Assembly (NCBI GenBank): GCA_000350305.1
Contig: CP002916.1
Coordinates: 1 to 64,000, forward strand
Direction: 5' to 3'
Source of the DNA: Thermoplasmatales archaeon BRNA1
Lineage (GTDB): Archaea > Thermoplasmatota > Thermoplasmata > Methanomassiliicoccales > Methanomethylophilaceae
Length of the DNA stretch: 64,000 nt
Under the pieces are notes generated by a model. It was given only the letters and a program-made list of their open reading frames with translations. It searched no databases and was not told the origin of the DNA. Below are positions 22,130 through 31,548 of this stretch, in pieces (the stretch's first letter is position 1; every line of letters starts with the position of its first letter). The position numbers and the translations under genes were made by a program.

Positions 22130-22918
22130 ATGGTCGGTTTTGATTTCAAAGATGATACCAGGCAGGCATTCGTTGTGATGAGGAACGAGATTACCAAGTT
22201 CCTCCGCGGGAGGAAGATCATCCTCTTCACACTGCTCATCGTTTCCGTTCTGGCACTTCTCACTGCCGTGCTGTTCATCTTCGGTGATGACGACATGACC
22301 GGAAAGGATGTCTGCGAGGTTTATGCATCGTTCGCCAGCCTCATAGTGCTGGTTGCGGTTACCCTCTTCTCGTCCACTTCCATCGCTTCCGAGTTCGAGG
22401 AGCGCACCGCGCTCATCCTCTTCACCAAGCCGATTAGGAAATGGTCGATATACTTCGGCAAGTTCATGGCCTCTATCCTGATTGAGACCGCCTATCTAGT
22501 TGCATTTTACGCGATTACCATCGGGGTGTCCCTCGCAAAGACCGGGGAGTTCCCCGGTGCGATGGGAACCTCCCTGGTTCTGGCGTTCTGCTATATGCTG
22601 GGGGCTACCGGCATAGCACTGCTCATCAGCTCGGTCATGAAGAAGAGCAGCACCTCGTCCATCATGACGTTCGTCACCTTGCTGCTTCTGCTGTCCGTGG
22701 TCTCCATGAGCCTGACCATTGCGGATTACGACCCCTACTGGATGTTCGACCAGGCCGCTAACAGCATAACATATTGTATTACCGGTCTCGGCGTCGACAT
22801 CACCACCTACGAAAGGATCCCCTACACTCACGAGGCAAGGGATGCTTCGGTGATGATCATATGGGGCGTCGCGGCCCTGATAGCAGGATTCTTCCTGTTC
22901 AGGAAGAGGGATTTCTAA
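22130..22918 (+). CDS. ABC-2 type permease
   Basis: Membrane partner of the preceding ATPase (262 residues, about six hydrophobic helices). The ABC-2 pattern includes an amphipathic N-terminal RNEITKFLRGRK helix and an EFEERTALILFTKPI loop after helix 2. It ends FLFRKRDF. Start ATG 22130 lies 4 nt after the ATPase stop (TGATCACATG). The substrate is unknown. It is one of the few genes here ending in TAA. Confidence 0.87.
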   Translation: MVGFDFKDDTRQAFVVMRNEITKFLRGRKIILFTLLIVSVLALLTAVLFIFGDDDMTGKDVCEVYASFASLIVLVAVTLFSSTSIASEFEERTALILFTKPIRKWSIYFGKFMASILIETAYLVAFYAITIGVSLAKTGEFPGAMGTSLVLAFCYMLGATGIALLISSVMKKSSTSSIMTFVTLLLLLSVVSMSLTIADYDPYWMFDQAANSITYCITGLGVDITTYERIPYTHEARDASVMIIWGVAALIAGFFLFRKRDF

Positions 22919-22928
22919 ACCATTTCAA

Positions 22929-22960
22929 GGCGGGGAGGAATCCCCGCCAATGCACCTTTT
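22929..22960 (+). terminator. terminator of the ABC transporter operon
   Basis: GGCGGGGA and TCCCCGCC pair around GGAA, followed by cctttt. Confidence 0.65.
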
Positions 22961-23012
22961 AGTACAGGGTTTTAGATACTAATGCACATAAACATACATC
23001 AATGGCCATATT

Positions 23013-23043
23013 GATTATATATCGCGACTAAATCGCGCGTCGC
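23013..23043 (+). promoter_or_regulatory. trpB2 promoter
   Basis: GATTATATAT (23013-23022) lies about 26 bases before the ATG, implying a leaderless message. CGCGA-CTAAA-TCGCG (about 23023-23037), between TATA and start, is a possible operator. Confidence 0.45.
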
Positions 23044-24372
23044 ATGGCAATTCCTAAAGATGCAAGGGTAACCCTCGATGCCGAGGAGATCCCCAAGAAA
23101 TGGTACAACATGGCCGCAGACCTCCCCAACCTCAAACCCATGATCCACCCCGTTACCAGGGAGCCGGTCAAGGAGGAGGACTTCAAGGCGATCTTCTGCG
23201 ACCCCATCATCAAGCAGGAGCTCTCCACCCAGCGCTACATTGACATCCCCGAGGAGGTCAGGGACGCCCTCGTCGCCCTGAACCGCCCCTCCCCGCTCCA
23301 GAGGGCTTTCAGGCTCGAGAAGTACCTCAAGACCCCCGCGAAGATCTACTTCAAGAGGGAGGACCTCAGCCCCCTGGGATCCCACAAGGGGAACACCGCT
23401 CTGGCACAGGCCTATTACAACGCCAACGCCGGTATCCACACCCTCACCACCGAGACCGGTGCGGGACAGTGGGGAACTGCCCTCGCCATGGTTTCCAACC
23501 TCTTCGACATCAAGACCACCGTCTTCATGGTCAAGGGGAGCTTCATGGCCAAGCCCCTGAGGAAGACCATCATCAACACCTACGGCGCAACCGTCTACGC
23601 CTCCCCCTCCGAGTACACCGAGTACGGGAGGAAGGTCCTCAAGGAGCATCCCGAGACCTCCGGTTCCCTGGGAATCGCGATCTCCGAGGCATGCGAGATG
23701 GCCGCAAAGGACGAGCACACATGCTACGCCCTCGGATCGGTCATGAACCACGTCATGCTCCACCAGACCGTCATCGGAGAGGAAGCGCTCCTCCAGTTCA
23801 GGAAGGCCGAGATCGAGCCCGACTACATGATCGCATGTGTCGGAGGCGGGTCTAACTTCGCAGGATTCACCTTCCCCTTCATCAGGGAGCAGATGAACGG
23901 CAAGTACAAGGGAGCCGAGATCATCGCCGTCGAGCCCAAGGCCGCGCCCTCCCTTACCAAGGGCAAGTTCGACTACGACTACGGAGACACCGCGGGAATG
24001 ACCCCGCTCATGATGATGTACTCCCTCGGAAGCCAGTACATCCCGCCGTCCATCCACGCCGGAGGGCTCAGGTACCACGGGATGTCCCCGCTGGTTTCCG
24101 CCGCCTTCGACCAGCACAAGATCACCGCAACCTCCTACGACCAGCCCGACACCTTCCAGGCCGGGCTGCTGTTCGCCAGGACAGAGGGGATCATCCCCGC
24201 GCCCGAGTCCTGTCACGCCCTCAAGTGCGCCATCGACAAGGCCCTCGAGTGCAAGGAGAAGGGCGAGGAGAAGACCATCGTCTTTAACCTGTCCGGACAC
24301 GGACTGCTCGACCTCTACGGATACGAGCAGGCCCTCGACGGAACCCTGCCGTCCTCCGAGACGAAGAATTGA
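23044..24372 (+). CDS. trpB2: tryptophan synthase beta chain, TrpB2 type
   Basis: PLP enzyme joining indole and serine (442 residues). The length and the N-terminal extension (PKKWYNMAADLP) mark the TrpB2 class, which is often unlinked to trpA, as here. The PLP lysine is in GSHKGNTA, the phosphate-binding loop is GGGSN, and ETGAGQWG is conserved. It could also act as a serine dehydratase or indole-salvage enzyme. It stands alone between terminators. Confidence 0.93.
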   Translation: MAIPKDARVTLDAEEIPKKWYNMAADLPNLKPMIHPVTREPVKEEDFKAIFCDPIIKQELSTQRYIDIPEEVRDALVALNRPSPLQRAFRLEKYLKTPAKIYFKREDLSPLGSHKGNTALAQAYYNANAGIHTLTTETGAGQWGTALAMVSNLFDIKTTVFMVKGSFMAKPLRKTIINTYGATVYASPSEYTEYGRKVLKEHPETSGSLGIAISEACEMAAKDEHTCYALGSVMNHVMLHQTVIGEEALLQFRKAEIEPDYMIACVGGGSNFAGFTFPFIREQMNGKYKGAEIIAVEPKAAPSLTKGKFDYDYGDTAGMTPLMMMYSLGSQYIPPSIHAGGLRYHGMSPLVSAAFDQHKITATSYDQPDTFQAGLLFARTEGIIPAPESCHALKCAIDKALECKEKGEEKTIVFNLSGHGLLDLYGYEQALDGTLPSSETKN

Positions 24373-24383
24373 AACACCATACT

Positions 24384-24410
24384 CGGCGGGGGTTCCCCCC
24401 GCCGTACTTT
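24384..24410 (+). terminator. trpB2 terminator
   Basis: CGGCGGGGG pairs with CCCCCGCCG around TTC, then tactttt. Confidence 0.7.
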
Positions 24411-24513
24411 TCCGTTAAGGCACCGGTATTGAGACTTACGGGTGCCGATGTAAAGAATGATTGACTCAATCAACACATAGGGTAAAGGCAGGACGTTTCT
24501 CTCCGTGCGTTCA

Positions 24514-24561
24514 TATAAATATATTCAAGCCAATCTTGAAGGCACAACCTTGCAAAAGGAG
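24514..24561 (+). promoter_or_regulatory. promoter and ribosome site of the large surface protein
   Basis: The TATA element catataaatatatt lies at about 24513-24527 and AAAGGAG at 24555-24561, eight bases before ATG 24569. Upstream, GATTGA-C-TCAATC (about 24459-24471) and GGCACC/GGTGCC repeats are candidate operators. Confidence 0.5.
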
Positions 24562-24568
24562 TGTTGTT

Positions 24569-27500
24569 ATGAAAAGCGAGAAGATTGTAATCGCGGCACT
24601 CATTGTTGCCGCGCTCATGATCGTTCCCGTATCGATGTTCTCGAACGACGACGCAGTCGTTTCCGCGGACCCCGATCCGGGACTCGATCCTGGGGATATG
24701 ATCAACTTTGCAGCACTGGCGAAGTACTCTGACTACTCCAACCAGGAAATGCAGAGCGAGACCCTCTCCACCAAGACCTACAACGATGGCGAGGTTCTCT
24801 TCCTGAAGAACGATTACACATTGGCTTCGGAAGCCACCCTGACTTTCGCAAGCGGATCCACCCTTCTCATCGTAGTCGGGCAGGACTTCAAGATGAAGGC
24901 GACCGATCTCGCCTCCTTCCAGTTCAACGATGGATCCCGCATCGTCATCGCAGTCAACGAGACCATCGCTGAGTCTGACAATGTCGTGTCCGAGATTCCG
25001 TTCGAAGACGATGAGCAGGTGTTCTTCAAGGGAAGCATCGAGTTCACCCACGGATCCAACTCCATGAAACTCGTCATCGCCGAGGGAACAGTCTTCCAGG
25101 ATGCCAAGGCGGATGCCGATGTGAAGGCTATGATGAAGTTCGAGTCCAAGACCACCCTGGACGTGGAAGCCACCCTCACCTACGGCAAGGAGATCAAGCT
25201 CAGCCTCGGCGTCGACTTCAAGGTCAACGCCACGGTCACCTCCATCTCAAAGGGCGACAAGAGCATTATCAAGTTCAAGGGAGACGGCTCCTACGATATC
25301 AAGGTCGACGGACCCTCCTCCGCAGAGTCCGAGAAGAAGGATCTCAAGTTGGATGTCGATGGGGACATGAATCTCACCATCGGTCTGACCATGCCCAATG
25401 CGCCTGTTGAGTTGGTTATAAAGGTCTCCAACGATGTCAGTCTGGATGTCAAGGTCACCGATTACCGCAACTCCTTTACCGCCGATACCGAGGACGACAA
25501 GCAGATGAAGCTCTACGTCGACGGAGACTTCGGACTCGACATTTCCGTCGATGACATCAAGAAGTATGAGATCAGGGACGACGACGGCAATCTTGAGGCC
25601 ATCTTCACCCTCACCGGCGCGAAGGCCTCCCTGGATATCGACATCAGCAAGAATGTCGCAGACGTCGGAGTCAGCGTCGACCTCGGAAAGTACGAGGTGA
25701 CCGAATACGAGGGAGCCGAATCCACCACTGCCACCTACAAGAATGTCGAGGCAGACCTGAACTACAAGGCGACCATCTCCGAGGCCGTGTCCTTCTCGTT
25801 GGCCACGACCCCCATCGATTTCGATGATCTCACCGATGACCTGAAGGATATCGCCACCGGCGGCACCGTCGTCGACGAATACCTCGCAGCCGTCGCAACC
25901 TGCACCACTTCCGCGGAGATTAAGGAGACCGCCTCCAAGTTCTTCATGGGAAAGATCGACGGTACAGTTAACGACGTTCTGCCCTTCGACGTCACCGGAA
26001 CCTCCGCCAAGGCCAAGTTCTCCATCGGCGAGATTAACGCTGGCGGAGTCTTCGTGTCCGATGCAAGCATCAAGGCAGAGGTCTCCCCGTCCGTCGGAGT
26101 CGAGCTCACTGCTTCCGTCGGCAAGGTCGACTACTCTCTCGGCAGCACCGGAAGGGTCATCGTCGAGTCCGCCAAGCTGACTGCGACGACCTCCGAGAAC
26201 AAGACCGTCCTCTTCGACCTCGAGTTCAACCTCACCGGAGAGATGAGGATCTACAGCATCGACGGCCGCATGGTCGGGAACGTCTACGTCAAGAACTTCA
26301 AGGTGAAGGCAACCCTCGCCAAGGAGTTTACCTTCACCGGTCTTACCGTAGGAACCCTGGCCTCCACCACCAAGGGAATAACCGTCTCCTCCGAGGATCT
26401 CACCCTCGATGTGGAGAAGAAGCAGTTCCTCATCCCCAAGACGAAGGTCTCCGGCGATTACTACGGAGCAGCCCTCGTCAGGAGTGTCGAGGGAACCTAT
26501 TCCGATGTCGTCATTTCCGACTTCGACCTCTTCGATGTCATTACCGGATTGGATATGACCATCGGTTCCAGCAGCGTGCGCGTCACCGACGTCTACGGCA
26601 ATTACGCCGACGTCGAGAGCACCTATGATGCATCTACCAAGACCACCACCCGCACCATCAGCGTCGACGGTTTCTTCTGGTACGACGGATGCATGACTGC
26701 CGATATCGATGACATCGTTATGCCGACCCTCTCCGACGACTCCGAGAACGAGAAGTTCGTCGTCAGCGGAAACCTGCTGTTCAACGGATACTCCGTGGGC
26801 GAGAGCCCCATGACCAACCTCACCATCGGTGCCGGGAACAGGGTCACCATCCCCGCCGCAGGTATCGATGTTGTCTGGCAGGGAGACCTCGCTATGGCCG
26901 GATTCGGAATGAAGGGAACCCCCTCCTCGTCCTTCAAGACCGAGGTCGAAGGCAACACCTGCACCTTCACCCTGAGCGGCTGCGCGGTCAAGTACGTCCT
27001 TTCCGACGCAGCGGTCGCCACTAAGCTGATCGCCATGCCCGGATACGAGCTTACCTCCACCGGAGCAACCGGCTTCACCATTGGCGACTTCACCAAGACC
27101 GAGGCAACCATCACCGATCTCGGTGCGACCGCCAGCTACACCGCCAGCGCCGTCCCGTTCTCCGTCTACATCGACGGCAAGAAGGTGACCGATGAGGCTC
27201 GCAACGGAACCGCCATCCAGGCGACCGTCGCGTCCGGAGTCTCCTTCCTCTTCGATGACAACGGAGCGATCGTCGGATCCGTTTCCGGAACCACCTGGAC
27301 CTACACCCGCTTCATCGGAGAGGGCAAGCTGGACCTTGAGAGCATCGCGATGTCCAACATCACCTACAGCAAGGGTGTCAACGAGATCGCGAACTCGGTC
27401 AGGTTCACCGTTCCCGCCACTGTCGACGACAGCATGGTCTTCAAGACCGAGTCCAAGCTCCGCCTTGTGATCGACAGCGATGACGTCGACGAGGGAGATG

Positions 27501-27883
27501 TTGTCAACATCGTTGCAAAGGAGACCAAGTATGACGGAAAGAAGGCTTTCCTGATCAAGGTCTACACCAACGACAACACCGCTTCGGAACTCGCAACCAC
27601 CGTCTACATCCCTGTCTCCGGCGACGGATTCAAGCTGATGCACGTAGACGAGTACGGAAGGGCCCAGGAGATCAGGGGAACCCTCGTCGAGATCGACGGT
27701 CAGAGCTACCTCAAGACCGACGTCGACGACTACTCCATCTTCTACGCCACCAAGGACACCCCCGCATACGGAGGATCCGACGACGGCAGCAACCTCCTCC
27801 TCTACGCAGCGATCGGAGCGGCCGTCGTGATCATCGCGCTTGCCGGTGTCTTCCTCTTCATGAGGAAGAAGTCCGCGGCCTGA
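24569..27883 (+). CDS. very large secreted surface protein with C-terminal membrane anchor
   Basis: About 1104 residues. A signal peptide (MKSEKIVIAALIVAALMIVPVS) is followed by a long Thr/Ser/Asp/Val-rich region with alternating beta pattern. A C-terminal hydrophobic span (LLLYAAIGAAVVIIALAGVFLF) and MRKKS tail complete it. This is the architecture of an extracellular protein anchored in the membrane. No catalytic motif, tandem repeat or named adhesin domain is evident, and there are almost no Cys residues. Possible roles are surface coat or adhesion. Its own promoter and strong ribosome site suggest high expression. Confidence 0.85.
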   Translation: MKSEKIVIAALIVAALMIVPVSMFSNDDAVVSADPDPGLDPGDMINFAALAKYSDYSNQEMQSETLSTKTYNDGEVLFLKNDYTLASEATLTFASGSTLLIVVGQDFKMKATDLASFQFNDGSRIVIAVNETIAESDNVVSEIPFEDDEQVFFKGSIEFTHGSNSMKLVIAEGTVFQDAKADADVKAMMKFESKTTLDVEATLTYGKEIKLSLGVDFKVNATVTSISKGDKSIIKFKGDGSYDIKVDGPSSAESEKKDLKLDVDGDMNLTIGLTMPNAPVELVIKVSNDVSLDVKVTDYRNSFTADTEDDKQMKLYVDGDFGLDISVDDIKKYEIRDDDGNLEAIFTLTGAKASLDIDISKNVADVGVSVDLGKYEVTEYEGAESTTATYKNVEADLNYKATISEAVSFSLATTPIDFDDLTDDLKDIATGGTVVDEYLAAVATCTTSAEIKETASKFFMGKIDGTVNDVLPFDVTGTSAKAKFSIGEINAGGVFVSDASIKAEVSPSVGVELTASVGKVDYSLGSTGRVIVESAKLTATTSENKTVLFDLEFNLTGEMRIYSIDGRMVGNVYVKNFKVKATLAKEFTFTGLTVGTLASTTKGITVSSEDLTLDVEKKQFLIPKTKVSGDYYGAALVRSVEGTYSDVVISDFDLFDVITGLDMTIGSSSVRVTDVYGNYADVESTYDASTKTTTRTISVDGFFWYDGCMTADIDDIVMPTLSDDSENEKFVVSGNLLFNGYSVGESPMTNLTIGAGNRVTIPAAGIDVVWQGDLAMAGFGMKGTPSSSFKTEVEGNTCTFTLSGCAVKYVLSDAAVATKLIAMPGYELTSTGATGFTIGDFTKTEATITDLGATASYTASAVPFSVYIDGKKVTDEARNGTAIQATVASGVSFLFDDNGAIVGSVSGTTWTYTRFIGEGKLDLESIAMSNITYSKGVNEIANSVRFTVPATVDDSMVFKTESKLRLVIDSDDVDEGDVVNIVAKETKYDGKKAFLIKVYTNDNTASELATTVYIPVSGDGFKLMHVDEYGRAQEIRGTLVEIDGQSYLKTDVDDYSIFYATKDTPAYGGSDDGSNLLLYAAIGAAVVIIALAGVFLFMRKKSAA

Positions 27884-27905
27884 AGGTCCGAACAAAAACC
27901 CCTTA

Positions 27906-27927
27906 CCTCCCTTCGGGGAGGGTTTCT
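27906..27927. terminator. bidirectional terminator
   Basis: CCTCCC-TTCG-GGGAGG is followed by tttcttct on the plus strand. It is preceded by aaaaacccc, which gives a T-run on the minus strand. It separates the surface-protein gene from the convergent gene at 27930. Confidence 0.65.
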
Positions 27928-27929
27928 TC

Positions 27930-28379
27930 TCATCTTCCCGGGATGTCTCCGTCGGGCCAATGGTATTCGATGCGGCTCTGCCTTCTGATTCCGTCATCCG
28001 AAGGGAGGATGCTCGAGAGCATGCCTGCGGCGAACAGGGGATAGAGCGTGCGCTCTCCCTCAGAAACTATGTTTCCCCTGCGGAAGACGATGTCCGAGAC
28101 GGACGTCTCGGATAAGGATGCGGTCACCGAGCCGCCCGTGTGCGAGATCTTTACGATCCCCTCTCCGGCTTCGAAGGGATAGCCCTGGTCCGATATAATC
28201 TGGCACATATGTTGGAAATCAAGATTCGGAGCGAAGGAATCGAACGCATCCTGCATCTTCGAGAGCACAGTCGGGTCGAGGGGTTCCTTCCTCGACAGGC
28301 ACCTGGATGCGATATCGGACAGCCACGGGTGCACTCCCGCTTCCGAAAGATACGCCAGGAAATCCCTTTTCTCGGACAC
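27930..28379 (-). CDS. hypothetical protein
   Basis: 149 residues, no signal or membrane segment, no motif recognised. The N-terminal half is helical and the C-terminal half mixed. It is transcribed divergently from endA, about 54 bases away, and converges on the surface-protein gene. Codon use resembles its neighbours, so it is probably a real lineage-specific gene. Confidence 0.65.
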   Translation of the reverse strand: MSEKRDFLAYLSEAGVHPWLSDIASRCLSRKEPLDPTVLSKMQDAFDSFAPNLDFQHMCQIISDQGYPFEAGEGIVKISHTGGSVTASLSETSVSDIVFRRGNIVSEGERTLYPLFAAGMLSSILPSDDGIRRQSRIEYHWPDGDIPGR

Positions 28380-28433
28380 GGTACCGTATCGTTCCCGTCA
28401 GATACAAATACATTCCACCCGTAATCGGAGCAT

Positions 28434-29489
28434 ATGCCCGGAGAACTCGAGGGACAGTCCGTATTCATCCGCGACGTCAGGGAAGCCAGCCAGACCTACA
28501 GCAAGGGCTGCTTCGGTTATCCCATGAGCGGGGGGTTCCTCGAACTCGACCTCGTGGAAGCGGCATTCCTTCTCAGCCTCAACCGTCTAGAGGTACGCAA
28601 GGGCAAGAAGAAGATGGATTTCCCGTCCCTCTTCGACTACGCCTCCGGCAGGGTCGAGGGGTTCGACATCAAGTACAGGGTCTTCAAAGACCTCCGCGAG
28701 AGGGGATTCATTGTCAAACCCGAATCGGGAAGCTTCGATCTCCGCGTCTATCCCAGGGGCAAGCTCCCTTCCGAGGTCCCCCCGGTGTACCTGGTGTGTG
28801 CGGTGTCCGAGAGGTCGGCCACCAATCTCAGCGTGTTCTCAAGGGACGTCTCCGAGTCCGAGGACATGGGGAAGAGGCTCCTCTACGGGGTGGCCGACGA
28901 GGAGGGCGACATCACCTACTACAAGATGTTCTTCAAATCGCCCGAGGGCAACATCGATCCCGCGGTGAAGAAGTGCTCCGCGGTCGGGAAGCTGGTTGGC
29001 GACATAATATTCGTCTTCGACGAGAGCGAGGGCAAATCCCTCTACGAGGAGGCCTTCTTCGGAAAGCAGTCCGGGGGCATCCTGCAGCTCTCCCTCATCG
29101 AGGGGTGCTACCTCATCCACACAGGGGAACTGAGGGTATTCGACCGCAAGGGAAACGAGATGGACGAGGCCGCATTGGTTGCCTTCGGCAAGAAGAACCA
29201 GGACGAGTTCGATCTCAGGCTGAAGGCCTACTACGATCTCCGCGCAAGGGGACTGGTCGTCAAGACCGGTTTCAAGTACGGCACCCACTTCCGTGTCTAC
29301 GAGGGATCTCCCGACGAGTGCCACGCGAGATATCTGGTCCATGCGGTGACAGCCTCCAAGATCGCCATGTGGCCGGAGATCTCCAGAACGGTGCGCCTGT
29401 CCGGCGGTGTCCGCAAGGAGATCCTCTTCTGCCGCATCGGAGACGGGGAGAAGATAGACTATCTTTCCTTCCAGTGGTTCAAACCCTGA
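28434..29489 (+). CDS. endA: tRNA-splicing endonuclease EndA (fused-repeat type)
   Basis: Cleaves bulge-helix-bulge introns in archaeal tRNA. The 351-residue product contains two repeats of the endonuclease fold, as in the alpha-2 (Archaeoglobus-like) class. The C-terminal repeat is catalytic: Tyr and His in KYGTHFRVYEG and the Lys in GGVRKEILF. The N-terminal repeat (FDLRVYPRGK region) lacks the triad and is structural. Its last 11 bases overlap the convergent gene. Confidence 0.92.
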   Translation: MPGELEGQSVFIRDVREASQTYSKGCFGYPMSGGFLELDLVEAAFLLSLNRLEVRKGKKKMDFPSLFDYASGRVEGFDIKYRVFKDLRERGFIVKPESGSFDLRVYPRGKLPSEVPPVYLVCAVSERSATNLSVFSRDVSESEDMGKRLLYGVADEEGDITYYKMFFKSPEGNIDPAVKKCSAVGKLVGDIIFVFDESEGKSLYEEAFFGKQSGGILQLSLIEGCYLIHTGELRVFDRKGNEMDEAALVAFGKKNQDEFDLRLKAYYDLRARGLVVKTGFKYGTHFRVYEGSPDECHARYLVHAVTASKIAMWPEISRTVRLSGGVRKEILFCRIGDGEKIDYLSFQWFKP

Positions 29490-30051
29490 TCTGGAGGACC
29501 AATCTCATCTCGAATGACCTGTCGGGGGCCTTCCACACCTCGGCGCACCCGTTTCTGCCGACGGGCACCCTGTCGAGGGAGTTGTCCTCTCCCGCCCCGA
29601 CAGATTCCAGGAACCTCCCGACCTTTTCGCGGTAGATCCCGGAGACCGCGGGTCTCGGATACCTCAGCGGGTTTACGGATTCCAGGTTGTCAATGATGTC
29701 ATCGATCCTGGGCGTTCCCCCGAGGTACGCTTCCGAGACCATCCATCCGAGGATAGCAGGCAGGTCCGGGTCCAAGGCCGACAGTTCGGAGAGGTAATCC
29801 TTCGATTCGACCCTGAGGAACCTCAGCCCCAGGTTCCGTTTCCTCATGTACCTCATGCGGTGGCCGATATCCACAGAGTCGGAGACTATCGCAGGCCAGT
29901 TCTCTCCCATGACATAGCCGGAATCCATGGCCTCCATCTCGTCCCTGTCGCGGTCGTCCATGCCCCCTTCTATTCTGTAGACGAAGGACGTCCTTTCCGA
30001 TCCGGGGAGGATAAGATCAGATGCCACATTATCACGTCTGGCACATGTCAA
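29479..30051 (-). CDS. hypothetical protein
   Basis: Up to 190 residues. I recognise no family. It is soluble and rich in charged residues, with a central LRFLRVESKDYLSEL helix. The start is uncertain: TTG 30051, GTG 30027 or an internal ATG (MDDRDRDEMEAM). The first lies close to the TFB terminator and carries one copy of the dispersed 9-mer. It converges on endA and lies downstream of tfb. Confidence 0.6.
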   Translation of the reverse strand: MTCARRDNVASDLILPGSERTSFVYRIEGGMDDRDRDEMEAMDSGYVMGENWPAIVSDSVDIGHRMRYMRKRNLGLRFLRVESKDYLSELSALDPDLPAILGWMVSEAYLGGTPRIDDIIDNLESVNPLRYPRPAVSGIYREKVGRFLESVGAGEDNSLDRVPVGRNGCAEVWKAPDRSFEMRLVLQIRV

Positions 30052-30057
30052 AAATAA

Positions 30058-30073
30058 GGCCCCCGAAGGGGCC
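30058..30073 (-). terminator. terminator of the gar1-tfb operon
   Basis: On the minus strand GGCCCC-TTCG-GGGGCC is followed by ttattttt. Confidence 0.7.
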
Positions 30074-30081
30074 GTGGAGTT

Positions 30082-31017
30082 TCAGAGCTGGATCTCGATT
30101 CCGAGTTTCTCGGTGAGTTCCTTGTACCTGTTCCTGATGGTGACCTCGGTCACGCCGGCAACATCGGCAACCTCCCTCTGGGTCCTGCGCTCGTTGCACA
30201 GGATGGAGGAGATGTAGATCGCCGCGGCGGCGACACCGGTGGGCCCTCTTCCGGAGGTGAGCTCCTTGTCGGAGGCGTCCTTCAGGATCTCGGCAGCCTT
30301 GGTCTGGACCTCTCCGCTGAGCTTCAGCTCGGAGCAGAACCTCTGGACGTAGTCCTGGGGCTTGGTCGGCATGAGTTTCAGCTTCAGTTCGCGGGTCATG
30401 AACCTGTAGGTCCTTCCGATCTCCTTCCTCCCGACGCGGCTGCTGTTGGCGACCTCGTCGAGGGTCCTGGGGACACCGCACTGCCTGCACGCTGCATACA
30501 GGGATGCCGCGACGACGCCCTCGATGGACCTTCCCCTGATGAGATTCTTGTTGACCGCTTTCCTGTAGATCATGGCGGCGGTCTCCCTGACGTTCCTGGG
30601 AAGTCCCATAGCAGATGCCATCCTGTCCAGTTCGGACAGGGCGAAGGCCAGGTTCCTCTCGGTAGCGTTGGAAACCCTGATCCTGCGCTGCCACTTCCTC
30701 AGCCTGTAGAGCTGGGCGCGGTTCCTGGTGGGGATGCTCTTTCCGTAAGAGTCTTTGTTCTTCCAGGAGATCTCGGTGGAAAGTCCCTTGTCGTGGATGG
30801 TGTAGGTCATCGGTGCTCCTGCACGCGCCCTCTTCTCACCCTGTTCAACATCGAATGCCCTCCACTCGGGCCCCTGATCGATGAAGTTGTCGTCGAGGAC
30901 GAGACCGCAGTCCTCGCAGACCAGTTCCCCGCGCTCGTAGTCGCGGACGAGGTGACGGCTGCCGCACTCCGGGCAGACCTTAATTTCTTCTGTTTCTTCT
31001 CTTTGCTTTGGCATCAT
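30082..31017 (-). CDS. tfb: transcription initiation factor TFB (TFIIB homologue)
   Basis: General archaeal transcription factor recruiting RNA polymerase to TBP-bound promoters (311 residues). An N-terminal zinc ribbon ([20 protein letters not shown] then CEDCG) is followed by the B-reader/linker and two cyclin-like repeats (about 115-205 and 210-305). The second repeat ends with the helix-turn-helix that reads the BRE ([21 protein letters not shown]). It overlaps the end of gar1 by 38 bases, so the two are co-transcribed. Confidence 0.96.
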   Translation of the reverse strand: MMPKQREETEEIKVCPECGSRHLVRDYERGELVCEDCGLVLDDNFIDQGPEWRAFDVEQGEKRARAGAPMTYTIHDKGLSTEISWKNKDSYGKSIPTRNRAQLYRLRKWQRRIRVSNATERNLAFALSELDRMASAMGLPRNVRETAAMIYRKAVNKNLIRGRSIEGVVAASLYAACRQCGVPRTLDEVANSSRVGRKEIGRTYRFMTRELKLKLMPTKPQDYVQRFCSELKLSGEVQTKAAEILKDASDKELTSGRGPTGVAAAAIYISSILCNERRTQREVADVAGVTEVTIRNRYKELTEKLGIEIQL

Positions 31018-31258
31018 TACCCCTTCTGTCGAAGTAAAGTTGCTTCCCTTCTATGCCCCCCACTCCATCCGCCAGTGTAACAGAGGCATAGGGCGAGTCC
31101 ACAGGGCCGAACACGCGTGATACCTTACCGATCCGGTTCTTCTTGGAATCGAAGACATCCGCCCCGAGGTCGGGCAGTTCTTCGCATCTCACGACGGCAT
31201 GTCCCTCGGAGGAGATGCCGTCGACGGTTCCGAGAATTTCCGTAAGTGTTCCCCCAAA
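30980..31258 (-). CDS. gar1: H/ACA RNP protein Gar1
   Basis: Component of the H/ACA pseudouridylation complex with Cbf5, Nop10 and L7Ae. I extend the gene to TTG 31258, about 92 residues. This restores the conserved first strands ([17 protein letters not shown]) before the obvious Gar1 core [19 protein letters not shown] and PYASV. The shorter GTG start at 31192 would cut off half the domain. A TATA element at 31288-31298 would place the transcript start about 10 bases before TTG. It overlaps tfb. Confidence 0.88.
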   Translation of the reverse strand, partial: FGGTLTEILGTVDGISSEGHAVVRCEELPDLGADVFDSKKNRIGKVSRVFGPVDSPYASVTLADGVGGIEGKQLYFDRRGNDAKAKRRNRRN

Positions 31259-31287
31259 AGACTATTAAATGCTAATAAGAGCGGTTC

Positions 31288-31298
31288 TATTTAAAGAT
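31288..31298 (-). promoter_or_regulatory. promoter of the gar1-tfb operon
   Basis: TCTTTAAATAG on the minus strand lies about 35 bases before the TTG start of gar1. Confidence 0.45.
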
Positions 31299-31469
31299 TC
31301 GCAATCTCTTTATAAACTACGAATTTCCACTATTTTAAATAGCGTCCGATTGGATGCCATCTCCAGCATGGATTGATTATGTGCAGGAAACCGTCATCGA
31401 AGGACGTCTTTCTGGCACTGTTGTTCCCCTGTTTCAGAGGGGTTTCAGACCTTTATTTTCCAGTAATAA

Positions 31470-31548
31470 GTTTAATAAGGGTTACCGCCATAAGCGACTC
31501 TAGTTAGGCACCGGTATCCGGTGTCCTCTGATAATCGGAGGCAACTAA
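31470..31548 (+). promoter_or_regulatory. promoter and two-hairpin leader of a small membrane protein gene
   Basis: A TATA element (GTTTAATAAG, 31470-31479) predicts a start near 31500. The roughly 48-nt leader then folds almost entirely into two hairpins. GGCACCGG/CCGGTGTC lies at 31507-31514 and 31518-31525. CCTCTG/CGGAGG lies at 31525-31530 and 31536-31541, and its 3' arm contains the GGAGG ribosome site. This arrangement could switch translation. No named riboswitch class was recognised. Confidence 0.5.

Noticed and set aside
25247-27997. 916-codon open frame on the minus strand opposite the surface-protein gene
   Set aside because: Antisense shadow: the plus strand encodes a signal peptide, anchor and ribosome site, while the minus translation is low-complexity Gly/Asp/Val-rich.
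31379-31507. 42-codon frame in the region between gar1 and the small membrane protein
   Set aside because: No ribosome site, poor codon pattern, and it runs into the predicted promoter of the next gene.
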